Assembly: GCF_907165205.1 (NCBI RefSeq)
Contig: NC_058194.1
Coordinates: 6,237,730-6,301,729 of the forward strand
DNA from: Coccinella septempunctata
Taxonomy: Eukaryota; Arthropoda; Insecta; Coleoptera; Coccinellidae
Length of the DNA: 64,000 bases
Direction of reading: 5' to 3'
In this document: one piece after another, positions 41,220-53,149 of the stretch
Layout of the letters: every line of letters starts with the position of its first letter
Position numbering within the stretch: the stretch's first letter is position 1
Notes under the pieces: generated by a model
The model's database searches: none
What the model saw: the letters and a program-made list of their open reading frames with translations, nothing else
What the model was told of the DNA's origin: nothing
Program-made: the position numbers and the translations under genes

Positions 41220-41745
41220 CATACAGCACATGTATATCCATTGAATGTCCATTGGACGTACAAAATGGACATGACGGACATCCATTGTACGTCCAGTTAT
41301 GTACAATGTTTGGTCCAGAAAACGTCCGACCCTCACTGGATTTAACATCCTATGGACGTACATATAGGATGTACAATGGATGTACAGACAGGATGTACAT
41401 TGGACGTACATACAGGATGTACATTGGACGTACATACAGGATGTACATTGGACGTACATACAGGATATACATTGGACGTACATACAAGATATACAATGGA
41501 CGTACATACAGGATGTCCAGTGGACGTACATATAGGATGTACATTGGACGTACATACAGGATGTACAATGGACGAACATACAGGTACGTCCATTGTACAT
41601 CCGAACCTCACTGGATTTAACATCCTATGGACATACCTGTATGTTCGTCCATTGTACATCCTGTATGTACGTCCATAGGATGTTGAATCCAGTGAGATTC
41701 GGACATTTTCTGGACCATTCATTGTACATAAGTGGACGTTATTTG
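41220..41745. repeat. 24-bp tandem array inside a larger inverted repeat
   Basis: Units of 24 bp close to GGATGTACATTGGACGTACA plus TACA repeat about nine to ten times between roughly 41352 and 41590. The surrounding sequence at 41297-41390 is the reverse complement of 41600-41735, so the whole folds as a hairpin. 24 is a multiple of three, so most frames on both strands are open; the resulting repetitive peptides are not considered genes. The left edge begins CATACAGCACATG. Confidence 0.85.
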
Positions 41746-42926
41746 GGAGTCTCAAATGCCCATTTTATTGGGGTTAGCATTTTTTAAGTTTGATTCGAAA
41801 AGCGTATTTTAAAATCCCACCTATCAATACATATATTCATTGATAATTATAAGGAAATTGGGATCATTGAAAAATGAAATGCCTGGAAATGTTCCACATC
41901 TTTATGTGAAAAATTAAAATAAAATGAATAACAAGTATAATTTGAACATTGGACTACTGTCCCTAAGCAAAAAAAAAACTAAACTATAAAAAACTGAATA
42001 TCAAAGAAGCAGATATATAGGTATATATACACTGAACAGGAAACACTTATGATATATTTTCTATCGTTGGCTCCTCGAACCCATTTATATAGAAATAGCC
42101 TCTTCTATCTCCTTCCTGTCCCCTTTACTGGAGTGAATGGCCGTTTCTGTAAATTTATTTCATTGAAATTTTGCTGTTGTCATATCATATAGTACATCAC
42201 CATACTATAATTATAATAGAATGGTGATAATATCTATCGAAAATTGAATTTCTGGATGTTTTCTCGTAATTCCGTTTCATATTCTTATATTGTTGCCCCC
42301 CTACCAAATAATAGATATCCATGGTTGTGAAAAGACAAAAATATATTTTTTACGATAGAATCAATATAATTATAACTAATGAAATCATCAAATTAACATG
42401 AAACAGAGATGAACATTCGTGGTTCGTATAAGCATTCAACATTCAATTCCTTCAACATTTCTACCCATTAGATTATATTTTTCTCTCTACACGTAAATTT
42501 GCCACTTCCCTCAAGAATAAAAACTTTGACTCACCTCGTTTCTATCAAATATATGCACCACACACTGGAACTAGAACTAGACACTATACACCTCAAATGT
42601 AGTTCAACAAGCTAAAGCCAAAATATTCATAAATTCACAAAATATGTCGAGTCCACTTCAAAATCCACTGATTACAGATTAATGAGTTTCTCTTAGATAT
42701 TCTGTTCTGATTCAATATTTCGCTGTGTGTTACTGAAATGAAACTCAAAAAATAAATGTTTCGGTCTTTGGGACGAAAGTTCCAGAGTAAAAAAAGGAAT
42801 AATTATAAGAGGGCGGAACATCTGGGTTTCAACACAGTCAGTATGTACCTACTCTCAATAAGAGCCGACACCGACATGGCAGCAATACAAGGGTATATCC
42901 TTGCATACACATTCCTGTTATTTCCA
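41746..42926. other. Non-coding stretch between the 24-bp array and the 340-bp satellite
   Basis: It is AT-rich with no recognised ORF, RNA or repeat. Confidence 0.45.
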
Positions 42927-43540
42927 ACATCCCTTATTTAAAGTACAATGGACATAAAACGTCCATTTTTGAAAGTATAGTTAATGTCCAGAAATCTACA
43001 TCCTACGAATGTTGTGAAATGAATAATTATAGATACTAGAAAATGATACATCCAGTTGTTGTACAGAAAAGTACAATTTCTGGATGTACATATTTGTATC
43101 CAGATCCGAACATCCAAAAGATGTACATTCATGGATAATTCACGTTGATCCAAAATTGTACGTTGGATGGACGTACACTAACGTACAATTTCTGATAGTA
43201 CAATTAAGATCCAAATTTGTATATCCATAGGATGTCCAATAAGGAACGTATATGGATGTTTGTCCAACATCCCTTATTTAAAGTACAATGGACATCCATA
43301 AAACGTCCATTTTTGAACGTACAGTAAATGTCCAGAAATGTACAACCTACGAATGTTGAGAAATGAATAATTATAGATAGTAGAAAATGATACATCCAGT
43401 TGTCGTACAGAAAAATACAATTTCTAGATGTACATATTTGTATCCAGATCCGAACATCCAAAAGATGTACATTCATGGATAATTCACGTTCATCCAAAAT
43501 TGTACGTTGGATGGACGTACACTAACGTACAATTTCTGAT
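42927..43540. repeat. 340-344 bp satellite, copies 1 and 2
   Basis: The anchor ACATCCCTTATTTAAAG occurs at 42927 and 43267 (period 340). The units are rich in ACGTCCA, TGTACAT and TGGACGTACA strings related to the 24-bp array. Copy 2 is cut by an RTE-like insertion at 43541. Confidence 0.9.
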
Positions 43541-45620
43541 TTCGGTTTAAAACGCGCGACGACGTTGTCCGATGCCTAGATTCCATTGTTTGCGATCTTC
43601 CCATTGTCCTATTTGTAAGTTTCGATCGCTCATTGCTTTTCGTATTCCCTCCAACCAGTTTTTCTTTGGTCTTCCTCTTCGTCTTTTTATATTTGGTATC
43701 CACTCCATTATTTGTTTCGGTAATCGTGTTTGTCCCATCCGTTGAACATGTCCATACCAGATCAGTTGTTTTCTCTCTATATCATCCATGATTGTGCCTT
43801 CTACTCCCATTTGATTACGTACTTCCTGGTTTCTTATTCTTTGCATTCTTGATATTCTAGCCGATCTCCTCAACGCATCCATCTCTGCAGCTTCTATCCT
43901 CTTCTTATTTCTTTCTGTCAGTCTCCATGTCTCGGACCCATATGTTAATTGGCTTTTGATCATTGTATTGTAGATGTTGTACTTTCGTGATCTAGTTATG
44001 TTTTTGCTCCACAATATTCCATTCAAACAGCCAATCACTTTTCTTGCCGCTGTTACTCTAGATCTTATCTCATTGTCATCTGTGCCGCTTGTGTCGAACT
44101 TCACTCCCAAATACTTGTACTCCTCACAAGGTTGTATGCCTTCTGCACCCCCAATATCCAGTACACTCTTTTCGTCTCCTATACAAAGGTATTTGGTTTT
44201 TTCTAGGTTCATTTCTAATCCCCAATATTCATATGTTTCTTTCAGTTTGCGTGTCATGTATTCCAGATCTTCTTTGTCTCCTGCGACTATTACCTGATCA
44301 TCCGCAAACTGTAAGGTGTAAATGTTTGTATCATTCAGGGGTATACCCATCCCAGAACATTTTCGCTTCCATTGCATTAAAGCATTTTTTATATATACTT
44401 TAAATAAAGTGGTTGATATGGTGCATCCCTGTCGTAAGCCCTTATTGACATAAAATGGACTTGACAATTTGTTTCCTATTTTAATTCTAGATGTTGAGCC
44501 ATAATATAGATTCTTCAATGCCCCAATCAAAGTCTGGTTTATATTTGTGTTCTGTAGTGTTTCCCATAGCATACACCAAGGTATTGAATCATAAGCCTTG
44601 GTTAGATCTACGAATAAAATATGCGTTGCTAGGTTAACTGAACTTCTTTTTTCAATTATCTGTTTCATACAGAACACATTGTCCGTGCAAGATCTCCAGC
44701 TCTGAATCCACATTGTTCCTCCTGTTCGTCAATTTCTTTTTCTATTAGGGTTCTTAAAAGTCTTCCGTATAGTCTGCTAAGCGTACTTGTAACTGAGATG
44801 CCTCTGTAGTTCGAGCATACGTCTTTTTTTCCTTTTTTATGGATTGAAGATATATAAGCCTGTTTCCAAGCATCTGGGACATCCTCACCGTTTATGTATC
44901 GGCTGAATATTGTAGTAAGCAGGTGGAAAAGTTTTTTAGTACCGTTCTTGATGAGCTCCGCATATATCCCTTCTGGTCCACAGGATCTACCCTGTTTCAG
45001 GCCTTTTATATTCTCCACCACCATTTCCATATCAATTTCAATGTTCTCACCTTGAATGTTAAATGCGTTCTCCTCGTCTCTGTATTGTGGACGTCGTTCC
45101 TGAAGTAATTCTGTGTAGTGCTGTATCCATTGTTGTTGTCGGATTACGCTTATGTTGGATTTTTCCTTTCCTGTTGATTTAACATTTTTTATAAACTTCC
45201 ACACTTCTGTAGATTTCCTTCCTCCTATGTATGTATCTATTTCTCGGCATTTTTTATCCCATATTTCGTTCTTTGCTTTGTTAATCTTGTTTCGTGTTGC
45301 TCTTTTCATCGCGTTGTAAGTATCCCGATCTTCCTGTAGCCTTGTTGTGATCCACTTCATATAAGCTTTCTTCTTTTGTGCAATTATTTCTTCTATTTCA
45401 TCGTTCCACCATATTTTTGCACTGTTGAATTTTCTTTTCTCTCCAATAGCTTCTCTTGCTGCTTGATGTATACTTTCCACAATATTCTGGTATATATCAG
45501 TTGTTCTTTGGTTTTCCGGAGATTTTAAATACATGTCAAGTCTACGTTGATACAAATACTTGGTAGAATCGTCTGAAAGGCCCTCCAAATTATATTTCGG
45601 GTAATCTATTGTTTCACCTG
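43541..45620 (-). mobile_element. 5'-truncated RTE-like non-LTR element inserted in the satellite
   Basis: CTGAT at 43536-43540 and 45621-45625 flanks the insert, and removing it restores the satellite unit. The 3' UTR is almost absent: the stop lies within about ten bases of the 3' end, as is common for RTE-type elements. Confidence 0.8.
43547..45617 (-). pseudogene. RTE-like reverse transcriptase, one frameshift, 5' missing
   Basis: The upstream frame (45617-44665) has SAKIWWNDEIEEIIAQKKKA, GLKQGRSCGPEGIYAELIKN, the NYRGISV motif and ends at EEQCGFRAG. A single frameshift near 44700 leads to RSCTDNVFCMKQIIEKR in the second frame, with FVDLTKAYDSIPW, GLRQGCTISTTLFKVYI and FADDQVIVAGD. The C-terminal region has KQLIWYGHVQRMGQTRLPK and RRRGRPKKNWLEGI, a hallmark of RTE-related proteins. 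The endonuclease domain is lost through 5' truncation. Translations running beyond 45620 are read-through into the satellite. Confidence 0.85.
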
Positions 45621-46548
45621 CTGATAGTACAATTAAGATCCAAATTTGTATATCCATAGGATGTCCAATAAGGGACGTATATGGATGTTTGTCCAACATC
45701 CCTTATTTAAAGTACAATGGACATCCATAAAACGTCCATTTTTGAACGTACAGTAAATGTCCAGAAATGTACATCCTACGAATGTTGAGAAATGAATAAT
45801 TATAGATAGTAGAAAATGATACATCCAGTCGTCGTACAGAAAAGTACAATTTCTGGATGTACATATTTGTATCCAGATCCGAACATCCAAAAGATGTACA
45901 TTCATGGATAATTCACGTTGATCCAAAATTGTACGTTGAATGGACGTACACTAACGTACAATTTCTGATTGTACAATTAAGATCCAGATTTGTATATCCA
46001 GAGGATGTCCAATAAGGGACGTTTATGGATGTTGGTCAAACATCCCTTATTTAAAGTACAATGGACATCCATAAAACGTCCATTTTTGAACGTACAGTAA
46101 ATGTCCAGAAATGTACATCCTACGAATGTTGAGAAATGAATAATTATAGATAGTAGAAAATGATACATCCAGTCGTCGTACAGAAAAGTACAATTTCTGG
46201 ATGTACATATTTGTATCCAGATCCGAACATCCAAAAGATGTACATTCATGGATAATTCACGTTGATCCAAAATTGTACGTTGAATGGACGTACACTAACG
46301 TACAATTTCTGATTGTACAATTAAGATCCAGATTTGTATATCCAGAGGATGTCCAATAAGGGACGTATATGGATGTTGGTCAAACATCCCTTATTTAAAG
46401 TACAATGGACATCCATAAAACGTCCATTTATGAACGTACAGTAAATGTCCAGAAATGTACATCTATTGGACTTCCATATAAGGTCCGTGGACGTTTGTAC
46501 TTCATTTGGATATAAAATGGACGTCCATTGGACGTCATGTGCTGTATG
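45621..46548. repeat. 340-344 bp satellite, copies 3 to 5
   Basis: Anchors lie at 45696, 46040 and 46384 (period 344). The last copy degenerates into ACGTCCA-rich sequence and ends with CATGTGCTGTATG (46536-46548), the exact inverse of CATACAGCACATG at 41220-41232. The whole satellite field may thus be one element bounded by 13-bp inverted ends. Confidence 0.85.
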
Positions 46549-47231
46549 GATATAAAAGCCCCATTCACTATCCGTATTTACTTGATGGTCGGGAATTTTG
46601 TAGGGTAAGCCAAATTCGAGACCTTGGAGTAATTTTTGATTTCAAGTTGATGTGTGATTCACAGGTTGAGGCCGTTGTCAGTTCTTCTAATAGATTACTT
46701 GGGTATTTAATTCGTCAATGTCGTCAATTTAGTGATTTGAATGCTCTCAAAACTCTTTATTTTTCTTTCATATTTTTCAGGTTGAATTTTGCATCATCAG
46801 TGTGGTGTCCTCAGTAAATGACATACATAAACCGCATTGAGAGTATTCAGAGAAGGTTTCTAAGGTTTATGAGTTATAAGTGCACTTTCCGCCTCACAAC
46901 TGGAGATCCTGAAAATTATAATATCAGACTCAAATTTTTCAATATGATCAGCCTTGAAGATCGAAGAGAGATGAATGACATTATGTTTTTCATCAAGCTC
47001 CTTAATTCTGAGCTTCAAAATAGTGATCTTCTGCAACGAATTGATTTGAACATACCTAGTAGAACACTAACACATTCGAGTGTTTTCCTACCTAAGTTTC
47101 GAAATACTAGATGCGCCAAGAATTCAACACTTCAAAGAATGACTCATTTATGTAATAATCTGAGTTTCAATTTGTTCTCCATGAGATCCATTGAAGTAAA
47201 GAGATACTTGAAGAGACTGTATTCATTATGA
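46549..47231 (+). pseudogene. C-terminal reverse transcriptase piece of a CR1-group element
   Basis: The frame begins HYPYLLDGREFCRVSQIRDL, with the RDLGVIFD motif that follows the catalytic core, then AVVSSSNRLLGYLIRQCRQF and LNFASSVWCPQ with a stop at 46815-46817. The next frame reads INRIESIQRRFLRFMSYKCT and ends RYLKRLYSL at 47231. Type and orientation match the reverse transcriptase cut off at 33826. About 100 residues including the ADD motif are missing between them, so a deletion accompanied the insertions if they are one copy. Confidence 0.75.
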
Positions 47232-47236
47232 TCATT

Positions 47237-47616
47237 TGTAATAATACAACCCGTATCTTGATCAATGGAAGAGCGGCTTTCCACTGTTCATGGGGTGATT
47301 ATTTTTAAAATGTTAAATACACAAATTGAATGCCCTCGAAAGGGGAAGAAATGTGGATTCGGCCCGTCGCATGAAGGACAGGTCTTGAAGTTGATATTAT
47401 TTCTGAGGAGAAAGTTTGAATGAAACTCATGAAAAACTTTAACAAATGAACCTATTGGCAAAATAAAATTAGAACTTCTCTACAATTACCTACTCGGTCG
47501 AAGACGACCAACAAAAATCTTCAATTTCTTAAACATATGCAAATGAGCGCGAAACAATAAACCATATTTATCGTAACAAAAATCTTGGGTTGAAATTCAA
47601 CTTCCCCAACTTAGCG
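47237..47616 (-). repeat. LTR of gypsy-type element no. 2 (3' LTR, partial)
   Basis: It begins TGTAATAATACAACCCGTAT. It matches the right-hand repeat for 340 bp and continues to an AAT repeat where the R4-like element is inserted. Confidence 0.8.
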
Positions 47617-47640
47617 CGCAATAATAATAATAATAATTAT

Positions 47641-50600
47641 AATGTCTGGCCTGCCTGGCAGCTATCTGGTAGATGGCCTGCCGGGTAGCCATCGTAACGA
47701 CGTAGACGGTGCAGCCAGCCACGCCTGCTGTCCGCAGTCCCATCCCTTTTTCCTCTCTCTTTCACATCCTTTATGGGGGTGCTCTTTCTGCTCCCATTTC
47801 TCTACCCCTCACCCAAACCGAGAAAGGGGAGCACAAACCCATGGAAATGGTGATTACGAGAAGCCTCGGAAACAAGTCGCTGCCTGGGGATCGTCAGGGC
47901 ATGTCTGGAGCCGGCGCTGGACATGACAGCATACGGGACGTCGGTGGCAGGATGTTGAGGAAGCGGGCTCCTGCTGCAAAAGAAGCTACAGCTCCAAAGC
48001 AACAACAGCAACCAACGAGTCCAATTCAATTGCCGACTCGAACCGCTGAAGGTGCTGCGCAGGATATTCAGCCAGTGTTCACCCAAGCGGGGTTAGTTAG
48101 AAAGCGCATGAAGTGGACAACGTCCATGAATGAAACTATTGTGCGCATATATAACTCCATCACGGGACTAGGGCAGAACACGAACAACTATAGGAAAAGG
48201 CTCCATGAGGAATTCTGCAACGCCTACCCAAATCTCAATGTCACTGAACAACGAGTGGCAGACCAGTACCGCGTAATTCTGAGAAATAGACTAATACCAA
48301 CGGCCCGAATCGACGCAATTAAACGGGAACTTCAGCGTCCGCTAGCAATAGAGAATAACACCAACACCTCTGATGAAATTCACATGCCTGGGCAACAACA
48401 CCTAGAAGACATTGATACTGAAAGTCCATCTTGCAACCCAAGTGAGCCTGAACTCCAGGACGATAGGGAAGAGCTCCACCGACAAGTTCACTCTGACATG
48501 AGGAGATACTTCGCCGAACTGGAAGGGACAGACCCTCTTCATCGAATAACACCTCCCCGACTCAATACATCCAAGAAGCTGTCACTTATAATCGACATCT
48601 TGAATAAGGACGTTTTACCTGAATACCTACAGAACGGAAGTTCATTGGAATATCTGCATCTAGTTTTTTACTGTGCAGCGCTGACGACAGCCAAAATCAT
48701 AGGGGCAAGAATTCGCAACAACAATGGTCCAAAATTACACAAATTACACGCGCCAGCATGGCAGAAACGTCTTCAACACAAAATAGAAAGGCTAAGAAGA
48801 GACATTGGACGACTGACGGAGTACTTGAACGGGAATCGAGGAAGAAAGGTTGTGAAAGCTGCCAAAGAGATCATGGATAGAAACAGGACACATACAGAAC
48901 GAGAGACGGAGAATGCTACAGCTCACCATTGCCTCGACACTCTGAAGCAAAAATTAAGTCTGTATGCAGAACGCCTGAGGAGATATAAAAGCAATTATAG
49001 CCGGAAAAGAGACAATAATTCATTCGAAAAGTCGGAAGAATCTTTCTACCGGTCACTCACATCGTCGGATGGAGAAAATGGAAAGTTACCACCAAAGGAA
49101 GCCATTGAACAATTCTGGACCGAACAATTATCAACGAAACCTCACTTCAATGGAGATACCGGATGGATTGAAGATGAAAAATCTGAAGCTATAAAATATG
49201 AGCCGATGCAGCATGACATGATCACAATTGAAGAAGTAACATCAGCTATCAGAGGACTGCACAACTGGAAAGCACCTGGGCCTGATGGATTACAGAACTT
49301 TTGGATCAAGAAACTTTGGATCATGCATGACAAATTGACCTCCGCAATAAATGATGTCATTGAAAATCCTGAAAGAATGCCAGTATTCCTTACACATGGC
49401 ACAACATACTTGTTACCTAAAAACCAAAGGAATACAGAAGACCCATCCAAGTACCGACCAATCACATGTCTTCCAACGATGTACAAATTAATCACATCGT
49501 GCATTTCAAACCGAATTCACAACCATTGCGAAAGGAATAACATCATCGCCATGCAACAGAAAGGATGCACCAAAGACAGCCGAGGGTGCAAAGAACAACT
49601 AATAATAGATTCAGTTATCTGCAATCAAGCGTTCTCCAAGCGAAGGAATCTTTCGCTGCGTACATAGACTACAAAAAAGCATTCGATTCTATACCTCACG
49701 AATGGCTCTTGACGATCTTGAAGATTTACAAGGTGGATCCCAATATTGTTAAGTTCCTGAAAAACGCCATGTCAACCTGGCGTACTAGTCTTCAAATGAA
49801 AGCAGCAGATTGCTCCATTACAACAGGACCTATTCCAATAAAACGCGGAATTTTCCAAGGAGACTCCCTGAGCCCTCTGTGGTTCTGCATGGCCCTGAAT
49901 CCCTTGTCTCATAGATTGAATTCTACGGAGTACGGATTTTCCATCAAGAGCGGCAGTAGAACTATGATGAAACTGAATCATCTCCTTTACATGGACGACT
50001 TGAAACTCTTCGCATCTACCAAAAAACAAATGCAACTGATGCTGAAAATGGTGGAAGGATTCTCGGAAGACATCAAAATGAAGTTTGGACTAGAAAAATG
50101 TCGACTGCTTAACATAACGAGAGGGAAAATAGAAGATGGTACGTTCAAACTCAAGGAAGGTGCAGAAATTGAAGCATTAAAGGAAGGAGACACATACAAG
50201 TATCTAGGCATAAAACAGGCAAGAAAAATCAATCAGACCCAGATGAAGAAAGAGTTAACGGAGGAGTTCACCCGAAGATTGAGGAGGATAATGAGAACTG
50301 GTCTTAACAGCAAGAATCTGAAAAAAGCGATTAACACCTACGCTTGCTCGGCGCTGAGCTATTCATTTGGTATTATCTCTTGGACGACCACCGATTTAGC
50401 AGCTTTACAGAGAAAAATAAGGACGATGCTGACTAAACACAATAAACATCACCCCAAAAGCTCAATAGAACGGACCGAGCTGCCACGACATCTTGGGGGT
50501 AGAGGAATTGTTGATTTGTCCAACCGTATGTCCCAGGAAATTGAAGGACTTCGAAAATATTTCTTGAGCAAGGCAGCTTCGTCAGAACTCCATCGAGTAG

Positions 50601-51688
50601 TTTGTGTTGCTGATAGTTCTACACCATTAAAGCTACAACAGGATCACTTGGAAACCGTCGAACACTCTGCAGAAAGTAAAATGCAGAAACTGATTGTCAA
50701 ACCTTTGCATGGGAGGCACCACAACGAGGTCAACCATGATTACGTCGACATATCTGCGTCGAACTACTGGTTGACTTCCGGAAGGTTGTTTCCTGAGACA
50801 GAGGGCTTCATGCTCGCCATCCAGGATCAGGTGATTCCAACAAGAAATTACATGAAGTACATCGCCAAGGATGCCTCAGTGGCGGACGATAGCTGTCGTT
50901 ATGGCTGTGCGACACATGAAACTATCCAGCACATCACCGGCGGATGTCAGAAGTTCGCGGGCACGGAGTACAAAAATAGACATGATGCTGTTGCCAAGAT
51001 TCTTCACCAAGAATTGGCACTAAAACACCAACTTCTAACTTCGAAAAAGGTTCCTTATTACAATTACCATCCGGATGCTGTGCTGGAAAACGAACATCAC
51101 AAGCTCTACTGGGATCGCACGGTTCTCACAGACCGAAAAATAACCCACAATAGACCAGACCTCATATTGCTCAATAAGGATGAGGACAGAGCACTATTCA
51201 TAGACGTGGCAATTCCAAATAATACCAATCTTCTAGATAGGCACACTGAAAAAATTTCAAAATACAGAGATCTCGAGGAACAAACCAGAAGACAGTGGAA
51301 GCTGAAAGATATCAAGACCATCCCTATTGTCATTTCATCTACAGGCCTGATACCGAAGAAACTACTAGAGAACTTGAGGAAACTTCAGTTGGACGAAAAT
51401 ATCTATAGAGTCATGCAGAAGGCGGTACTACTCGGAACGGCGAGAACTGTACGCAAGTACATGGGGAATGCAGAGGAACACCGTCTACTCCGACAGGAAG
51501 TGCGGGTGGAGCAGGAATCCAACCTACAGCAGGGAGGCGAGGAGCGACCCGGACCCGACCACCACCACGAGCCCGAAAACCTGGAAAGGGCTCCAACAGA
51601 GCTTAATCCTTTTGATATCTGAGATATCTGGGATAAGTGAATTTTCCTCTGGAGAGGAGTGTGAAAGCCGCAAGGCTAAAGTCATAAT
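47641..51688 (+). mobile_element. R4/Dong-like non-LTR retrotransposon inserted in a TAA repeat
   Basis: The left junction is (AAT)n at 47617-47640 and the right junction is TAATAAT at about 51688. Elements of the R4/Dong group encode one ORF with a restriction-like endonuclease, and Dong of Bombyx is known to insert in TAA repeats. The 5' UTR (47641-47708) contains a repeated GGCCTGCC. The ORF has a single frameshift, so this is the second least decayed retroelement here. Confidence 0.82.
47709..51622 (+). pseudogene. R4/Dong-like ORF: reverse transcriptase plus restriction-like endonuclease, one frameshift
   Basis: The first frame (652 codons) starts at 47709; another in-frame ATG is at 47841. 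Near residue 135 it has the conserved MKWTTSMNETIVRIYNSI region, then VTEQRVADQYRVILRNRL, and the reverse transcriptase start LHNWKAPGPDGLQNFW and KYRPITCLPTMYKL. The frame slips once near 49650. The second frame continues with YIDYKKAFDSIPHEW, GIFQGDSLSPLWFCMALNPL and LLYMDDLKLF (YMDD in place of YADD, usual in this group). The C-terminus has the CCHC-type finger CRYGCATHETIQHITGGC and the endonuclease motif RPDLILLNK, then ALFIDVAIPNN. The tail is rich in E, P and H. Confidence 0.88.
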
Positions 51689-53145
51689 AATTTTATTTAA
51701 TCCCTTGAGACATGGTTCATGTATAGGACAAGTCATTTTACAACCAAAAGAAAAGAAAAACAATATATTTCATTCAATAACAGAGCTCAAAAATTCACTT
51801 TTGCTGTAGAAACATTTCTCCAGCAGAAGCTCCTTGAGTTCTCTCTTAAATCTATAGTATTCTAAATTTTTTAGCCTATTTGGCAGATTGTTATAAAGTT
51901 TAATTCCACTATACATAGGTGAATTCTCAAATTTTGATGTTCTATGCACAGGGATTGAGATAGTGTTCTTATGCCTTGTATTATATTCATGATATTGAGA
52001 GCATTTCATGAGAGACTGAGTATTGTTGTGAATATGTAATAAAGATCTTAAGATATAAATACATGGAAAGCTCATTATTCTATGTTCCAAAAACATTGGC
52101 TTGCAGGACTCCTGGGGTTTGAGACCGAAGATCAGTCGAATTATTCTCTTCTGAGCAATAAAAACCTCCCTACCGCCTGCTGACCATCCCCATAGAATGA
52201 CGTTGTAATTCATATGTGAGAATGCCATTGAGTAATAAATACTAATCAACACACCTGGCGGAAATATATTTTTTAAACGTTTCAGTGCAAAAAAGGCACT
52301 GCTGAGCTTTTTGCAGACAGACTCGGTATGACTCTGCCAATTTAAATTTTTGTTAACCTTCAGGCCCAAAAACTTCACACACTCAGAAGATTCTAATCTT
52401 CCCAGAGGAAGATCAAGAACCAATTTTTCAACAGATTCGCGTATCTGAAAGTGAACTAGATTTGTCTTATCAAGGTTCAGTATCAGAGAATTTTTCCGGC
52501 ACCAGTCCGAAAAATACTCTACCAACATTTCGCATCTACTCTTTAGTTCCCGTAAGCTTGATGCTGTTATCAAGAAGGACGTGTCGTCCGCAAACAACAA
52601 GATTCTAAAATCAAACAGGATGATGAAGTATATTTTAATAGAGTCCGGTAAATCATTTACAAATAAAATAAACAAAAGTGGCCCCAACACAGATCCCTGT
52701 GGTACACCCATTTGAATAGGATAATCTTTAGAACTTTTTTGATTACTGTAGACAAACATTTTTCTATCCGCAAGATAACTTTTAACCCATTCGAGAAAAA
52801 TTCCCCTGAATCCTAGATGGTATAGTTTTTCCAAGATGAATTCAAAATTCAGACAATCGAACGCCCGAGATTCGTCGAAAAACAACCCTGCCACAAAAAG
52901 TCCACTATCCAGGCAGCCATGTACATAATCTACCAGTTGACATGCCGCGGTCTCAGTTGACCTACCAACTCGAAATCCATGCTGGCAACTTGTTATTGTT
53001 GAGAACTTATTGAGGTAATTCATCATCCTTTCATACACTAGCCTCTCCATCACCTTCGCCAAAGAGCTCAATATAGATATCGGACGATAATGAGCTACAT
53101 CGTCAATTGCATTTTTCTTTTTATAAATAATAATAATCAATACTT
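51689..53145 (-). mobile_element. 5'-truncated CR1-group non-LTR element
   Basis: The minus-strand reverse transcriptase has a short 3' UTR (51769-51689) ending GGGATTAAATAAAATTATTA. The AAT repeats at 47617-47640 are probably the rest of its ATT tail or target, split by the R4-like insertion. The 5' end abuts AAT repeats at about 53130-53145. Confidence 0.72.
51770..53140 (-). pseudogene. CR1-group reverse transcriptase, open but 5'-truncated
   Basis: A 456-codon frame without breaks starts inside the reverse transcriptase: HYRPISILSSLAKVMERLV, then HGFRVGRSTETAACQLVDY, FFDESRAFDCLNFEFI (motif A with ESRAFD where relatives have FSKAFD), MGVPQGSVLGPLLFILFVND and FADDTSFLIT. The thumb follows with CVKFLGLKVNKNLNWQSH and NVILWGWS, and the C-terminus with YNNLPNRLKNL. 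The endonuclease and ORF1 are missing, so it is dead by truncation although the remaining frame is intact. Confidence 0.88.
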
Positions 53146-53149
53146 AATC

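Noticed and set aside
41352..41590. CRISPR-like array of 24-bp repeats
   Set aside because: The repeats are contiguous with no unique spacers, and the window is eukaryotic.
41135..41787. Several overlapping ORFs on both strands with repeated GRTYRMY-type peptides
   Set aside because: They follow from a 24-bp tandem repeat whose length keeps most frames open; composition and overlap on both strands argue against coding.
45620..45699. N-terminal extension of the RTE-like ORF at 45699
   Set aside because: The extension reads satellite DNA outside the CTGAT target duplication; it is not element coding sequence.
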